Assembly: GCA_022605955.1 (NCBI GenBank)
Contig: JAKCOZ010000011.1
Coordinates: forward strand, 8,561,990-8,625,989
Direction of reading: 5' to 3'
Length of the DNA: 64,000 nt
DNA from: Rallus limicola
Lineage: Eukaryota > Chordata > Aves > Gruiformes > Rallidae
The position numbers and the translations under genes are program-made. The notes beneath the pieces are model-generated. The model saw only the letters and a list, made by a program, of their open reading frames with translations. It ran no database searches and was not told the origin of the DNA. Of the stretch, positions 1 to 11,420 are shown in pieces. Each line of letters starts with the position of its first letter. Positions within the stretch are counted from its first letter, which is position 1.

Positions 1-567
1 CTACAAGAAGGACCACATATTTGTAATCTTTTTCCATAAGGCACACTGATAAACATCATTTATTTCACAATTGCCTATGATACACCATACAATGTACCTT
101 TATATATGTTTAAAGCAATTTTATTCCAAGAGAGGCACATCTGATTTCAGTGGAGGGTATGTTTTCCAAGATGCATTAAGGTCTAACTAAATTTATTTTT
201 TAAAAGAAGAAGAAGTGTAACTTATTACAACAATGCAAACTATTATTGTCATAACAATGTAAAGTACCCATGGATTTAATACTGCAAATGCTCTATTCAT
301 CACAATCTCATTTGGCAATAGTGTCATTTCACAGTATTTTATTATACAAACATTTCTCTGAGAGCGATGCCATCTCACGGAAGAGGTGCAAAAACCAGGG
401 CACTTTTGCTCCAAACTATCTGAATCGTAGCTCTTTATCAAATTCCATGAAAAGAAATACAGTCACTCTGCTAACATTTCATTCTTCTTCCAAATATAGT
501 AAGGATGGAAAACTTTCAGCTCTAGAGCATGGAATGCGACACAAAACTACAGTAAATTATAATCACG
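1..567. other. Unique AT-rich sequence, no gene seen
   Basis: No repeat or exon is recognised. A 128-codon plus-strand frame (270-656) runs through it and on into the MIR-like relic that follows. It has low-complexity Ser/His-rich composition and no recognisable domain, so I treat it as chance. Confidence 0.6.
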
Positions 568-690
568 GCTGGACAGGGAAACTGAGGCAGGGAGTGACCT
601 TGCAAAGTCACAGGCTAGGACACAAACACAGCGAAAGCAAAGTTTTGAGATTCTGATGCAGGTCTGTGGTCCAGCCACCAGGCCACACTT
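568..690 (+). mobile_element. MIR-like ancient SINE relic
   Basis: The stretch reads GGAAACTGAGGCAGGGAG, then a degraded 'cttgc-caaggtcacac' segment (ccttgcaaagtcacaggc), and ends in CCACCAGGCCACAC. These three blocks occur in the same order and spacing as in the 3' half of the MIR SINE consensus, which is older than amniotes and present as rare relics in birds. Diverged and truncated, with no TSD visible. A related tRNA-derived SINE is the alternative. Confidence 0.65.
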
Positions 691-810
691 GGATGACTCT
701 TAGATGTTACCAGCTACATTTCTATTAACTGTTTCTAATTAATGCATTAGCACAATGGACTAATGTCAAAATCTTAGCAGTAATGTGGGTGACCTCATAT
801 ACACAGGTTA

Positions 811-1026
811 GAATCATAGAATGGTCTGGGTTGGAAGGGACCTCAAGGATCACAGAGTTCCAACCCCCCTGACACAGGCAGGGTCACCAACCTTCAGATA
901 TGATCTAGACAAGGTTGCCCAAGGCCCCATCCAATCTGGCCTTGAACACCTCCAGGGCTGAAGCATCCATCACCTCTCTGGGCAGCCCATCCCAGCACCT
1001 CACCACTCTCTCTGTAAAGAACTTAT
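811..1026 (-). mobile_element. CR1 LINE 3' fragment (5'-truncated)
   Basis: Begins with the reverse-complemented CR1 tail GAATCATAGAATGG followed by GGTTGGAAGGGACCTCAAGG, the hallmark of the avian CR1 3' UTR. It continues through the GGCAGGGTCACCAACC and CACCTCTCTGGGCAGCCC blocks and stops abruptly at CTCTGTAAAGAACTTAT. Only about 215 bases of the 3' end remain, the usual 5' truncation of CR1. The 70-codon frame at 915-1127 is an antisense shadow of it. Confidence 0.95.
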
Positions 1027-2234
1027 ATGTGACACTGTTGTCAAAACTTTCAGTATTTCATTGGTTCTCGGACTTCCTCCTGTGCCAAAGAGAGGGTATT
1101 CCGTGCTGGAATCAGAGTACAGAGTAGATATTACACACAACCCCCATCCATCTCCTTGGGAATTACCACTGATGCTCAGCTCCTGCTACACCCCAACCAC
1201 AAGTCACCCCAAGCAGTAAGAGTCTGGACACAAGGGAGCAGTTTGGAAGTTTTGGCATAAATCAAACAGCACCTTATGTCCTAAAACTTCTTTCAAATGA
1301 TTCAGAAGCATTTTCCATCATTAGGGAGAAAAACTGGATTGAGACATATTGATAGCAAAGTGAATGCAAATACCTGAGTTTGGAAGCAAAACTCCTGGTA
1401 CCTTCTAAATACACCTTTGTTAAATCCTGGGGTTTCCACTGTTGAGGCACTATGAATTGGAGCACTGCACCTATTCAACTCCTTCTTCTTGTTGCCCTTC
1501 TCCCAGCCTTAAAAACACCGCTGACATACGCGCCATATACCCTGTAGCTTGGATCATGCCACCCTCTCCTCCACGAGGTTGTAGCTCCCCAGTCTCACCT
1601 TCAGGGACCGTCACCCTTTGCCCCCCGCCTCAGGCTCCACTTCCTTTCCTCCTCAGCAGCTGCTGTCGTCTTCTCTGCTCTCCTGCACTGCCCTTCTCCA
1701 CGTTTCCCTCTTTCAAATCTCTCTGCGATCATGGAGCCTAGCAACGTTAATCTGCCACTCATTTATCACATTTCAAGCTCAGATATACAAATCCGCTTCC
1801 CTTTGTCCGTTTGGATCATTGTGATTCCATTTTATGGTCTCGATTCCTCTTTTCTGGTCCTTTGCTTACGGGCTGTTGTTTATTATTATTTGCCTATCTG
1901 GAAGTTAATCTCTCTGAAGCCGGAGTCCTTGCCGCTGCCTTCCCCCGTTCAGCATGAAGCCGGGTGCTCTGTCGGTGCTTGATAAAACATTTGTCATTCA
2001 GGCAGTGGATAATGCGGCTGCACACATGTCCATTTTAAGCAGCATATACTAAAGTACTGAGAATAAAATTGTTAAAATAACACCGAAGGATTTATAAATA
2101 CATGTGGGTCTTTTTTTTCTCCACAAGAAACACAGAAGGCAGGAGTTGCATTGCTGAGCCAAGCTTGAAGAGGTATTTAAAACTTGCAGATTCTTGTGAT
2201 TTGAGGGGTTCAGTGACCCTAGATTTGTGTAGGA

Positions 2235-2248
2235 CCCCCCCCCCCCCC
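2235..2248. repeat. Poly(C) homopolymer run
   Basis: Fourteen consecutive C residues, flanked by AGGA and TTTAG. Simple-sequence tract and likely length-polymorphic. On the minus strand this is a G14 run. Confidence 0.95.
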
Positions 2249-3319
2249 TTTAGATTTCTCCAGCTGGACAAGAAGAATTCAACAGATGCACTGAAAGCCA
2301 GAGTCTTCAATTCCCTTTCTTGCCTTTCTTCTATGTGCTATATAGCTAACACTTCTCTCTGTTGCCCACCCACTATGGGAGGTTGATTTAAGGCCGTGGT
2401 TTGGAGAAGCCGAGAGTTAAGGTCTAAGCAGAACTACGATCACTTCTCCCTCTATGTCCTGGATGCAGTGGGGGTGACTGTGGTAGCTACCTAAGGGCTA
2501 AACAGAAACTGCACTTTGGTAAAAGTAATTCAGTTGTTCTCTCCATTCGCTGGACTTCACACTGTGTGTCACATCACTGACTAAGGAATTATTACCTTCA
2601 CACCACCTTATCTGCCATCCAACACAGTCAATATTTGTATGGCAAAATCTCACAACATGAGAGACTTCACAAAGATGAAGAGCTCCTCGCTTAAATTCCT
2701 GCTGTGTGTTAGAATTACATCTCCGTTCGGAGATTTTCGAGGTGCCACAAAGGCAACTTTCCAAAAGACTTGTTCAAGACTTTCCTGGCACCTTGGCCCC
2801 AGAAGAGCTGGAGCTGAACCATCCTCCTCCCTCAGCAGTCCCCAGCAGCCAGGCCAGCTAAGGGGTTTTAAATATACTTGTAAGAACAAAACCAAACCAG
2901 AAGTGGGTAAAGCAAATGACGTGTTTTAAAGCAGCTTTTGCCAGGATGGCTCTGGGTAACTACTGCCATCAACAAGGATACAGCTGGAAAAACAACTAAC
3001 TTTCATTTCATGGATTTCAGGAGGTTTGGGGTCAACAGAGGCTGCTCAAGACCTCCAGGAAGAAAAGCATTGAATCAACTGCATTCACATGTTAGGAAGT
3101 TCTCCTTGACATTATCACCCACAGGCAGACACGTTCCCAAACCAGAGGCCATGAGGAACATGCTACGGAGTTGGAAAAAGGGAGATGAGCACAAGCTCAG
3201 AGTAAGCAGAGATTTTTATACTGTCTGTTTTAATTTCACTAAGCAAGAGTTTGGGATTCCATCAAAACAAGACATGTGATACATTCAAGTATTTTTATTT
3301 TTAATAACTTGAGTCTGGG

Positions 3320-3368
3320 TTTTTTTTTTATTTTTTTTTTCTTGTGACAATCTGAAAAAAAAAAAAAA
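3320..3368. repeat. T-tract / A-tract inverted repeat
   Basis: About 20 T residues with a single A interruption (3320-3340) are followed, after the 14-base spacer CTTGTGACAATCTG, by 14 A residues (3355-3368). The tracts are complementary and could form a hairpin. The element sits about 50 bases from the tail of the minus-strand CR1 that begins at 3416. Confidence 0.85.
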
Positions 3369-3415
3369 GACAAGGATGTCCAAGAGTGTTTCCATGTGCC
3401 TCTAACAATTTACTT

Positions 3416-3652
3416 GAATCACAGAATCACAGGGTTGGAAAAGACCTTTAAGATCATTGAGTCCAACCATTCCTGTCCTATGCTAAACCATATCCCTAAG
3501 TACCTCTTCTACCTGTCTTTTAAATGCATCCAGGGTTGGTGACTCAACCCCCAAACTGGGCAGCCTGTTCCAGGCCCTGACAACTCTTTCAGTGAAGAAT
3601 TTTTTCCTAACATCTAATCTGACCCTGCCCTGGCACAGCTTTGTGCCATTTA
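3416..3652 (-). mobile_element. CR1 LINE 3' fragment (5'-truncated)
   Basis: Starts with the complemented octamer tail GAATCACAGAATCACAG and GGTTGGAAAAGACC. It continues through AGATCATTGAGTCCAACC, the GGCAGCCTGTTCCAG block and CAGTGAAGAATTTTTTCCTA. Homology stops near TTGTGCCATT. This is the 3' UTR plus the last bases of ORF2 only. The first 'stop' region (GTTGGTGACTCAACC...) is typical of several avian CR1 subfamilies. Confidence 0.95.
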
Positions 3653-5640
3653 CTGAAGGACTAAACCAGCAAATCTTCCAGACAGGTTTTCCAGTTAATA
3701 CACCAGAACAAGTTAAAAAAATTTAAAAAATGAAATAAACACCAGTTCCCCCTTATTACTGGCATAGAAACTCACGTGGACATTCAGATTTCAAAACCAA
3801 ATTAGTCACTCTTCTTTCATTTGCAAAGGGGATTTTTGCTACCTCAATATAGGTTATATTTACTCTGAAATTAAGGCCATCTATACACAAACTTTTTCAA
3901 CAATGATTAAACTCATTTTTTGTAGTCCAGTTTAATTCCTTTGGTGACAATACATGCACATCAGCTTTTAGTTTTATAACTCATTAAAAATGAAAAATTT
4001 CCCTTTTAAAAAGCTCTTTCCTTAAAGTAATTTGCTTCTACAAGCAGTATCCAGTTAAAGAGTTTCTAGCATGGATAAGCTATCCCCATTTCTGCCATGG
4101 AAAGACACTCAAAATATCTCCTTTAAGCAAAAATACAACCTTCTCCCAAAGCATCCTTTACATGCCTTTTCAGAGCATCATTAAATTACCCAGTTTTACT
4201 TTGGATCTGTGACGGTCCCATATATTACAACATACATCAGAGGCACCCGGAGCTTTGGATGGCCAGTCTGGTTGACATTTATATGAGACCGAAAGCTAAA
4301 CAATAAAGCAAATGAAGAAGGAAAAATACAACACATATCCCACTTTATCCTCCTTGCAGGTTGCACTGGACAACTGGAGTCTAAAACTCAATTTGATTAA
4401 CTGTCTTTGAAATCTGAAGACAAATTCTAGCCATTTTTCAGAGTGAGCCTGGCAGTTTTCACAATAACAATCTTTTTTTTTTTCCTAGTCAAAGCTATAT
4501 GAAGCGGTGGAAAAAGTTTAAGATTTGGTCTATGGAACCTGAATGCGGCTTTGGCTATAACAAGTCTACCTGTCTCTCTGTATCTCATGGTTCTTTCCCT
4601 AAATATATTAAAAACGAGTCCTCCTGCTACCACGGTGCTGTGTCAATTATATGTATTTTGTCTGAATGTTGTAAAAGCGATACTACTATTTCTGATCTGC
4701 CAAAAGGGGTTTTTTTTTGTTTTTTCTCTTCAAAGTAATTTTATACTCATTTCTCAGTTAGTACTTGTGAAACCTAGGCTAGGAGAGAAGGGCTGGGGAA
4801 CAGGACTAATGTATGCACATCAATTTTTAAATAGCTTTTTTATATTCCCTGGGATGAAAAAGCATGCAGCCTGGCTCATTTAGGAAAAGTCACAACATCC
4901 CGCAAAGTCTTCTCCATCTCAGAAACAGCTGTGTCACTAGGGCTGCCTCACTGGAAACCTCGAACCTTATCAAGGTCAAGTGCTTCAAGGAGGGAGCATG
5001 GTGACCTCTTCAAATGGCTGCTACAGGGATTATTTTCCCATACTGTTTGCCCTCTCCCTCCTCCGTGGCATCAGTGTGTGCATCTTTGCTCTCCGTGCCC
5101 TTTCAGACTGCCATCCCTTCTGCGCTCCTGGCGCGCTGACTCCCACCTTTGATCAGTAACGTCAGCCCTCCCCATCTCAGCACGACGCTCCAACGCCACT
5201 CATCCGAACCGACGCTCCCTGTAAAGACTTGCAGAACAGCTTGTAAGAGGGCAGAACACAGCAAATCCCTCTCTCCTTTCAAAATATCTGGTGCTATGCA
5301 CAGAAGACAAAACCATTTGGTGAGGTGTGCTCTGACTCCTGCTTATCCCACTGAGTCAGTGCCTTGCTGGGTTTCATCTCATGCGACACCCTTTGCCACG
5401 GTCCAAGCCCACCTTTCCCACACTGCACTTTGCACACAGGATACCTGGAGTGAGTCCAAATGCTGATTTTTACTGTGCATGCACACACCACCTAACGTAA
5501 GGCGATCTCAGTCCGTGACCCTGGACTGGGGATATTCTGTAGGATTAAGAAAAAACACAGGCAATTGTTCAATTGTTTACTACTGATCAAACAACATTAA
5601 ACAGGAGCAGGTGACACTTTCCTCTAACCTTTTCATAGAC
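3653..5640. other. Unique sequence, no gene seen
   Basis: AT-rich to about 4900, then more GC-rich and pyrimidine-rich to 5460. A GGGG-T9 junction lies at 4706-4718. Open frames at 4499-4883 and 4931-5466 lack any recognisable domain and overlap frames in other phases. Confidence 0.55.
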
Positions 5641-5743
5641 ATGGCACTTAGGGACATGGTTTAGTAGACTTGGTGGTGTTTGGTTGACGGATGCACTTAA
5701 TGATCTTGGAGGTCTTTACAACCTTAGTGATTCTATGATTCTA
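5641..5743 (+). mobile_element. CR1 LINE 3' terminal fragment
   Basis: A sense-oriented CR1 3' end: ATGGCACTTAGGGACATGGT, GGTGGTGTTTGGTTGACGG, TTAATGATCTTGGAGGTC and the terminal octamers GTGATTCTATGATTCTA. Only the last about 100 bases of the element are present, downstream of ORF2. The GGACATGGTTTAGT...TGGTTGA signature marks a CR1 subfamily different from the neighbour at 3416. Confidence 0.93.
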
Positions 5744-7360
5744 GAGCTCCATGAACATTGTTGCTTTCTTCTCTGGACTCAGCATCCATTCTAGCAGTCC
5801 AGGTCTTGGCTACAGCAATTCCATCAGCAGCTGACTGAACAAAAGGCTCTCTGCTGCTCACGTGAATTTAACTTTGTGCTGCTGCAGCATTAATCAGCTG
5901 TCTTGCTCTACCTCAGGAGTCTGTGTGTCTTTTGTGGATGGAGAGACACACCTACAGCATTTCTACAGTGTTTTCAAAGTTTGCTGGGATCTTCCCCCTA
6001 AAAAAAGAAACCCAAGAGGAGCTGGAGAGCTTGGGACCTGGTGGACTGCAGTTCACCCTACCTCATCTCTCCTTGGTATCACACAGGAAGGCAGGACACT
6101 TAGGGTAGGACAGCCTGTGGCTCAGAGGGGTAATCTGAGCTTTGGCAAAGATGAAGAAGAGTTGATGTGATACTGAACCCCAGCACTAGCAGCTCTTAGC
6201 AGAACCAAAACTTGATGACAACTATAACAGTTGGTTTCTGTCCTATTTGTCTTTCTCTTGTACCAAAACAATCCCTCAGCAATAAGCTCCAAAGCAGAAC
6301 CAAACTTCTTTCAAGGTGAGTAACAGCAAATCAGAAGTAACTTCTTGCACTGTTAAGTGCTGAAATTACCTAAAAGACCGTATGCTTCTTGTTTAAGCAA
6401 AGCCAGTATCTTTTCTGTCTTCAAAGTGAAATAAAAAAAAGAAAAACAAAGATAAATAAAGTAGAGCAGAAACTCACTTGCAGCAAATGGAAGGTTGTTT
6501 GTCTCAGTACTATACCATGGCATCCAAACCAAACTCGGCTTTACCAAATACATATAATTCTCTTTAAAATACTCTGGGATGTGTATACACTGATTATTAA
6601 AAGTAAGTGTGATACCAGGACAGCTTCTGATCAGCTGTTTTATTTCTGCATTTCACTCTGCTTGGAGAACAAACTCATCTGCTCTGATTCTCCTTGGAGG
6701 TTTCCGTTTCTGTCTTTTCTGCCATGGCCCAGCTCTGTAGCCATTAATTTTTTTAAATATTTACCACAGCTGAAGTGCCATAATATGGGAGAGATTTCCA
6801 AACTGAAACAACAACTGTAAATATTTTCCTAAAGGAGACTGGAGGAGAGCTCTCCCTCCATCAGAGAAGGCATTTCCTTAAGTATGTGGAAAAACTGCTG
6901 GAAGTCCAAACAACGTACCTCCCACTGGGTCAATTTTTCCATTTTGCTAAAAATTTGTTTTTAAACCATGAGTGGGAAGAGGAATTTTCAGTGATTAAAC
7001 CTAAATTTGGAGGCCAAAATAGTGAACACCACTGTCTCACCACTCTGCTGTAGATATTTACTTGCCTCCCCTGCTAAAGGAAGGAAGCTCAGCTACATTA
7101 CACGCCACAGACCGAGAGAAGTTGAGTTTCTCCACTCAGAGCTGACATTCTTGTGAAGAAGAGGAGGGTCACTGCAATTCCTGATGCATTCCACAGACAC
7201 CGGGAGGGGATTACACCAAAGATCACAGCATCTTTTGCAAGGACTAAACTCCATGCAGCTGGATGTAGAAAAGCTTGAATTGATGCCACGTCACTGGGAT
7301 GACCTTTGACAGATGGCAGTAGCTGTTAAACTCCAAATCCTTTATTTGATCAAGCCTTAA
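5744..7360. other. Unique sequence, no gene seen
   Basis: No dispersed repeat or exon recognised. The plus-strand frame at 6389-6820 (143 codons) is Lys/Ser/Phe-rich, begins in an A-rich tract, and resembles nothing I know. A minus-strand frame overlaps part of it. I regard both as chance. Confidence 0.55.
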
Positions 7361-8103
7361 GTCACAGAATTGAACATGATACAGAACTGCTGAAGCTGGA
7401 AGGCACCTCTGGAGACAGTATAGTCCAACCCCACTGATCAGAGACAGGTCACCTACAGCAGGCTGCCCAGGGCCATGACCACTCAGGTTCTGAGTATCTC
7501 CAAGGACAGAGACCCCACAACTCCTCTAGGTAACCTGTTCTGGCACTTGATGCTCCTCACAGTAACAAAGTTTTCTGTTTAACTGGATTTTCTCACATTT
7601 CAGTTCATGCCTGTTGCCTCTTGTTCTGTCCTTGAACATCATGGAAAGGAGTTTGACTGTCCTTACTCCTCCCTCAGATATTTACCCACTTTGCTAAGAT
7701 CCAACTTAAGCCCTTCTCCAGGCTGAGCAGTCCCAGCTCTCTCAGTCCCTCCTCATATGAGAGATGCTCCTGTTCCTTAGCCATTTCTGAGAGCCTTCAT
7801 GGGCTCACTCCAGTAAGTCCACACCACCCTTGTATGGAGAAGCTGAGAACTGGACTCAGCCCCTCAGATGAGTGTCACCCATGCTGAGTAGTCAGGAAGC
7901 ATGACCTCCCTTGACATTGCTGGCAATGCTCTCCCTGTTGCAGACCTGGAGGCTGTTGGCTGCCTTTGTCACGAAGATGCACAGCTGGCACATGGCCTGC
8001 TTGTTGTCCACCAGGATCTCCAGGTCATTCTCTGCAGAGCTGCTTTCCAGGTGGTCAGCCCCAGCCTTTATGGGTATGTGGGGTTACTTCTCTCCCTGGG
8101 GCA
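7361..8103 (-). mobile_element. CR1 LINE, 5'-truncated copy with ORF2 remnant
   Basis: The complemented 3' end (GTCACAGAATTGAACATGATACAG, CTGGAAGGCACCTCTGG, AGTCCAACC) marks the CR1 subfamily whose tail reads 'cctccagctt' rather than 'tccaacct'. Upstream sense blocks follow in order: the GGCAGCC/CTGTTCTGG region, TTCTCCAGGCTGAGCAG (the FSLEK region of ORF2), CTCAGTCCCTCCTCAT, GGCTGCCTTTGTCACGAAG and TGTCCACCAGGATCTCCAGGTC. About 740 bases are recognisable. ORF2 is broken by many stops and indels. It ends where TGGGGTTACTTCTCTCCC becomes unique sequence. Confidence 0.93.
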
Positions 8104-8293
8104 CACCACTAGTTTTCACCACCCTCCATTTATCTAGCCTGGTAAAACCATGCCCAGAACCATACCAACACCTGGGTAGTGGTAGGACAGCTCTTAAGCC
8201 CAAGTGCTGGTGTTGTCCCTGATGGGCAGAAATTACTTTGGTGTACCTCTGTCCAAAAAGTAACTTTTTACTAGACAAAAGCAAGTTGCCAGT

Positions 8294-9203
8294 AATCACA
8301 GAATCATTGACTCTTTAAGGTTGGAAAAGCCCTCTAAGATCATCAAGTCCAACTGTCTATTCAATGCCCCCATATCCTGAAGTGCCATGTCTACATGTTT
8401 TTTGAGCACCTCCAGGGATGGTGACTCCACCACCTGTCTAAGCAGCCTGTTCCAAGACCTGACCACTATTATGGTGAAGCAATTTTTCTTAATATCCAAT
8501 CTGAACCTACCCTGATGTATCTGGAGACCATTTCCTCTCATCCTATTGCCAGTTACTTGGGAGAAAGGATCAACTCCTACCTCACTACAACCGCCTTTCA
8601 GGTAGTTGTAGGCAGCGATAAGGTCTCCCTTCAGCCTCCTTTTCTCCAGGCTAAACAGCTCCAGTTTCCTCAGCAGCTCCTCATAACACTTGTGCTCCAT
8701 TCCCTTCATAAGCTTTGTTGCCTTTCTTTGGACACATTCAAGGACTTCAATCTCCTTCTTCTAGTGAGGGGCCGAAAACTGAACACAGCCCTAGAGATGT
8801 GGCCTCACCAGTGCCAAACATGGGGACAGTCACTTCCCTTGTCTTGCTGGCAATACTGTTTCTGATACAGGCAAGGGTACTGTTGGCCTTCTTGGCCACC
8901 TGGGCACACTGCTGGCTCATGTTCAGCCAGCTATCGACCAACACCCCCTGGTCCTTTTCTGCTGGGCAGCTTTCCAGCCACTCTTCCCCAAGCCTGTAGT
9001 GTTGCCTGGGGTTGTTGTGACCCGGCACTGAGCCTTGCTGAACCTTCATACAGATGATCTCCGCTCATCGTTTCAGTCTGTCCAGATCCTTCTGTAAAAC
9101 GTTCCTACCCTCAAGCAGATCAACACTCCTGCACAATTTGGTGCCACCTGCAAACTTACTGAGGGTGCACTCAATCCCCTCATCCAGAGTAGTGTTAAAG
9201 ATT
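8294..9203 (-). mobile_element. CR1 LINE, 5'-truncated copy with long ORF2 remnants
   Basis: About 0.9 kb of minus-strand CR1. Three minus-strand frames carry ORF2 peptide. The first (8296-8709) includes [12 protein letters not shown] at 8620-8655, [14 protein letters not shown] and [16 protein letters not shown], which is the C-terminal domain. The second (8747-9049) includes [13 protein letters not shown] at 8882-8920. The third includes [18 protein letters not shown] near 9150-9200, the reverse-transcriptase box in which FADD has become FAGG, so the catalytic aspartates are lost. The natural ORF2 stop is gone, so the frame reads into the 3' UTR. It lies 190 bases from another CR1 copy in the same orientation. 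Confidence 0.96.
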
Positions 9204-10439
9204 TCATTGGTAAAATATAAAAATGTGGACCTGAAATTAGAATTTAGATATTTCCTTAACATTGAGCGTACATGAAAAGCTGAGGTTGGCTGCACTGCTC
9301 TCCAGCAGGAAGGGCTCATTCAGTTGCCTAAACACAAGCATTTAACACCATTTGAGACGCCTCAGGGTATACGAGACATCTTCACAGAGTCGGCAAGGCA
9401 AATATGACAACAGACCTCCAGGAAACCCATACCCATCTGGCATGGCAAGCTGGAGGCACAACGGGAGACCCTGAGGCATCTTACATGGCACTGGATGCCT
9501 ATGTTGAGCCAACTGAATCGAGACCCAAGCATTCAGATTCATAAACTTTACTCATTTATTTCCAGTGCTCTTAAGCTTGTAATATTTATGGAGTGACATT
9601 TTCAAGTCCCACTTCATGACCACATGGCTACAAACCAACAATCCCAGCTTTTTACCAACACATTTTTAGCACCGAGTCACAGGAATCCAGGAGAACGAAC
9701 AACAGCAACAACACATACACCAAATATTGAGCCTCAGTGAAGCACCCTGTGCTGGATACTCCAACATATTCTGTTTAAGCATGTTGACTAAAATTTACTA
9801 CCACTCTATTTCCCTTTAATCAGCTTTCTGCAGATTGCCTTTTGGGCAAGCACTGTGGGCTACGGGCAGGCCCAGCAGCCCATACCATAAGCGTCTCTGA
9901 CTCGTGATTTTTTTCCCTCGTTCCCTTCAGGAGCAAACATCATGGAAACCTGTAACACGATTAGTGTGCTACACGGTGGGTAAGTAATATTTATAAGCTT
10001 CAGAACCTCACCTCTAAGGTAATACAGATCTCTACGTTCAGCGAGCGTGGGTCTACCTTTCTTTTTGTTTCAACATTTTTTAGTGGAAAAAAATGTCTCT
10101 GATCTAGTGGGTAATGTAGTTGTGCAAAGCAAGGCAGAGATTGCCCAGGAGAGGTGAGAGGGCAGAGAAGGAAGGGGGGAAGACTGTAAATTGCAAGATA
10201 GGAGCAGCAGGAACCTCCAGAACTGGGAGGTTTAATTTCATTTTGTAGGTCCCAGTTAGGGACATGCAAGTTTAATTTAGAAAGCAGGCTTCTTATGGAA
10301 GGGCTACGCCTTCCTCAGTAAAACACACACTAAATGTGCTGCTCCCAAATTATAGTATTGGCTTCTCAGTTGGATGAAAAGACTTTTTTTTCACTACGTT
10401 CCTGCCTGGAGATCATTTCCCCACTCCCCCCACCGTGCT

Positions 10440-10520
10440 TCCTTTTTAATGTAAACATTACTTGAAATTATTGCAGTACAGATGAGCAACTATTAATTAA
10501 AAGTGAGGAAGATTTATTGC
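10440..10520. promoter_or_regulatory. Candidate regulatory patch (FOX and homeodomain sites)
   Basis: A perfect FOX-type site TGTAAACA lies at 10450-10457, followed by ACTATTAATTAAAAG with an ATTAATTA homeodomain-type core. Such AT-rich site clusters in repeat-free DNA are typical of conserved vertebrate enhancers. Conservation was not tested. Confidence 0.25.
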
Positions 10521-11254
10521 ATCAGACAGTGCTGCTGTAACAGATCAAATAGCAAGAAGGATACGGAGCACAATGTGCAATTAACCGCTTATGCCTCTCA
10601 AATCACAGCCCTATATGTTTCATAGGCATCATGGTGGGTTTGCACCCCACCGTGATTCGGTTGCTTTGCCTGTGTTTCATTCAGCTCTACCTATACTGTA
10701 AGGAGGCTGTCAGGAAATGCATCCCAGCTGACACCAGAGCACTTTTTTCCTGTCCTTGCATTAACTCTTACATTTTGAGTTAGAAGGCATTAGCAGTGGG
10801 GCCCATGGTTTCATTACCTGGGGTTTCTCAGCAGCATTATCAACCCCACACTGCAGAGAGCTAAGAAAGATTTGCTTCGAGTTCAAGTGACAGATGCTCC
10901 TACTCCAAAAAAGTGTGGGGCTTTGGAGCTGGGGTCCTCCTGCTGCTGTGAATTTACAAATAGAGTTCCATGCACAGGTAACGAGAACGTGGATGGCACA
11001 GGTTGGCGAGACCTTTTTTACTGGGCTGTTTCTGCACAACTGCTGCAAGGTCTATTAGGAGGGTTTAAGCAGCTCCAGTGCCTGCAAAGATACAGGAGTG
11101 CTGGCACGAGGAAGCAGCCCACTCTTGGCAAAAGGCAGAAAGTACCTGACCGCGAGGAAGGATGTACCGCCCCAGTGAGATCTGCACATACAACCTCAGG
11201 AGCAACCATCAATCTCTGTCGACACGGACCATGCAGGACAAAACAAAAATCCCC

Positions 11255-11420
11255 AAATTAGCTATTTATTAATCAGCTGAAGAGGAATTCAGATGATGCA
11301 AATTTCTGATTACATCTCGTGTACAGAAGCAATAAGCCACATGGAAAAAATCAATTTCCGAGATTAATAAAATGATCAATTCAGGTCATTAGCAGCAGTT
11401 ACTTCTTTAAGACAGATACT
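11255..11420. promoter_or_regulatory. Candidate conserved non-coding element
   Basis: Dense ordered sites are visible: TATTTATTAAT, an E-box CAGCTG (11274-11279), an octamer-like ATGCAAAT (11296-11303), CTGATTACAT, and AGATTAATAAAATGATCAAT. Repeat-free on both sides. The composition is enhancer-like. This is inference from motif content only. Confidence 0.3.

Larger units (their letters stand above)
1027..3415. other. Unique sequence with a pyrimidine-rich stretch
   Basis: No gene or dispersed repeat is recognised in about 2.4 kb. Between roughly 1470 and 1725 the plus strand is strongly C/T-rich (many CTCC and CTTC runs) and gives chance frames rich in Pro, Ser and Leu. A poly(C) run lies at 2235-2248. 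Frames at 2639-2929 and 2938-3279 have no recognisable domain. Confidence 0.55.

Noticed and set aside
270..656. 128-codon plus-strand frame
   Set aside because: Its 3' third is the MIR-like SINE relic, and the rest is low-complexity sequence.
6389..6820. 143-codon plus-strand frame
   Set aside because: Starts in an A-rich tract and shows no recognisable family. A minus-strand frame overlaps part of it.
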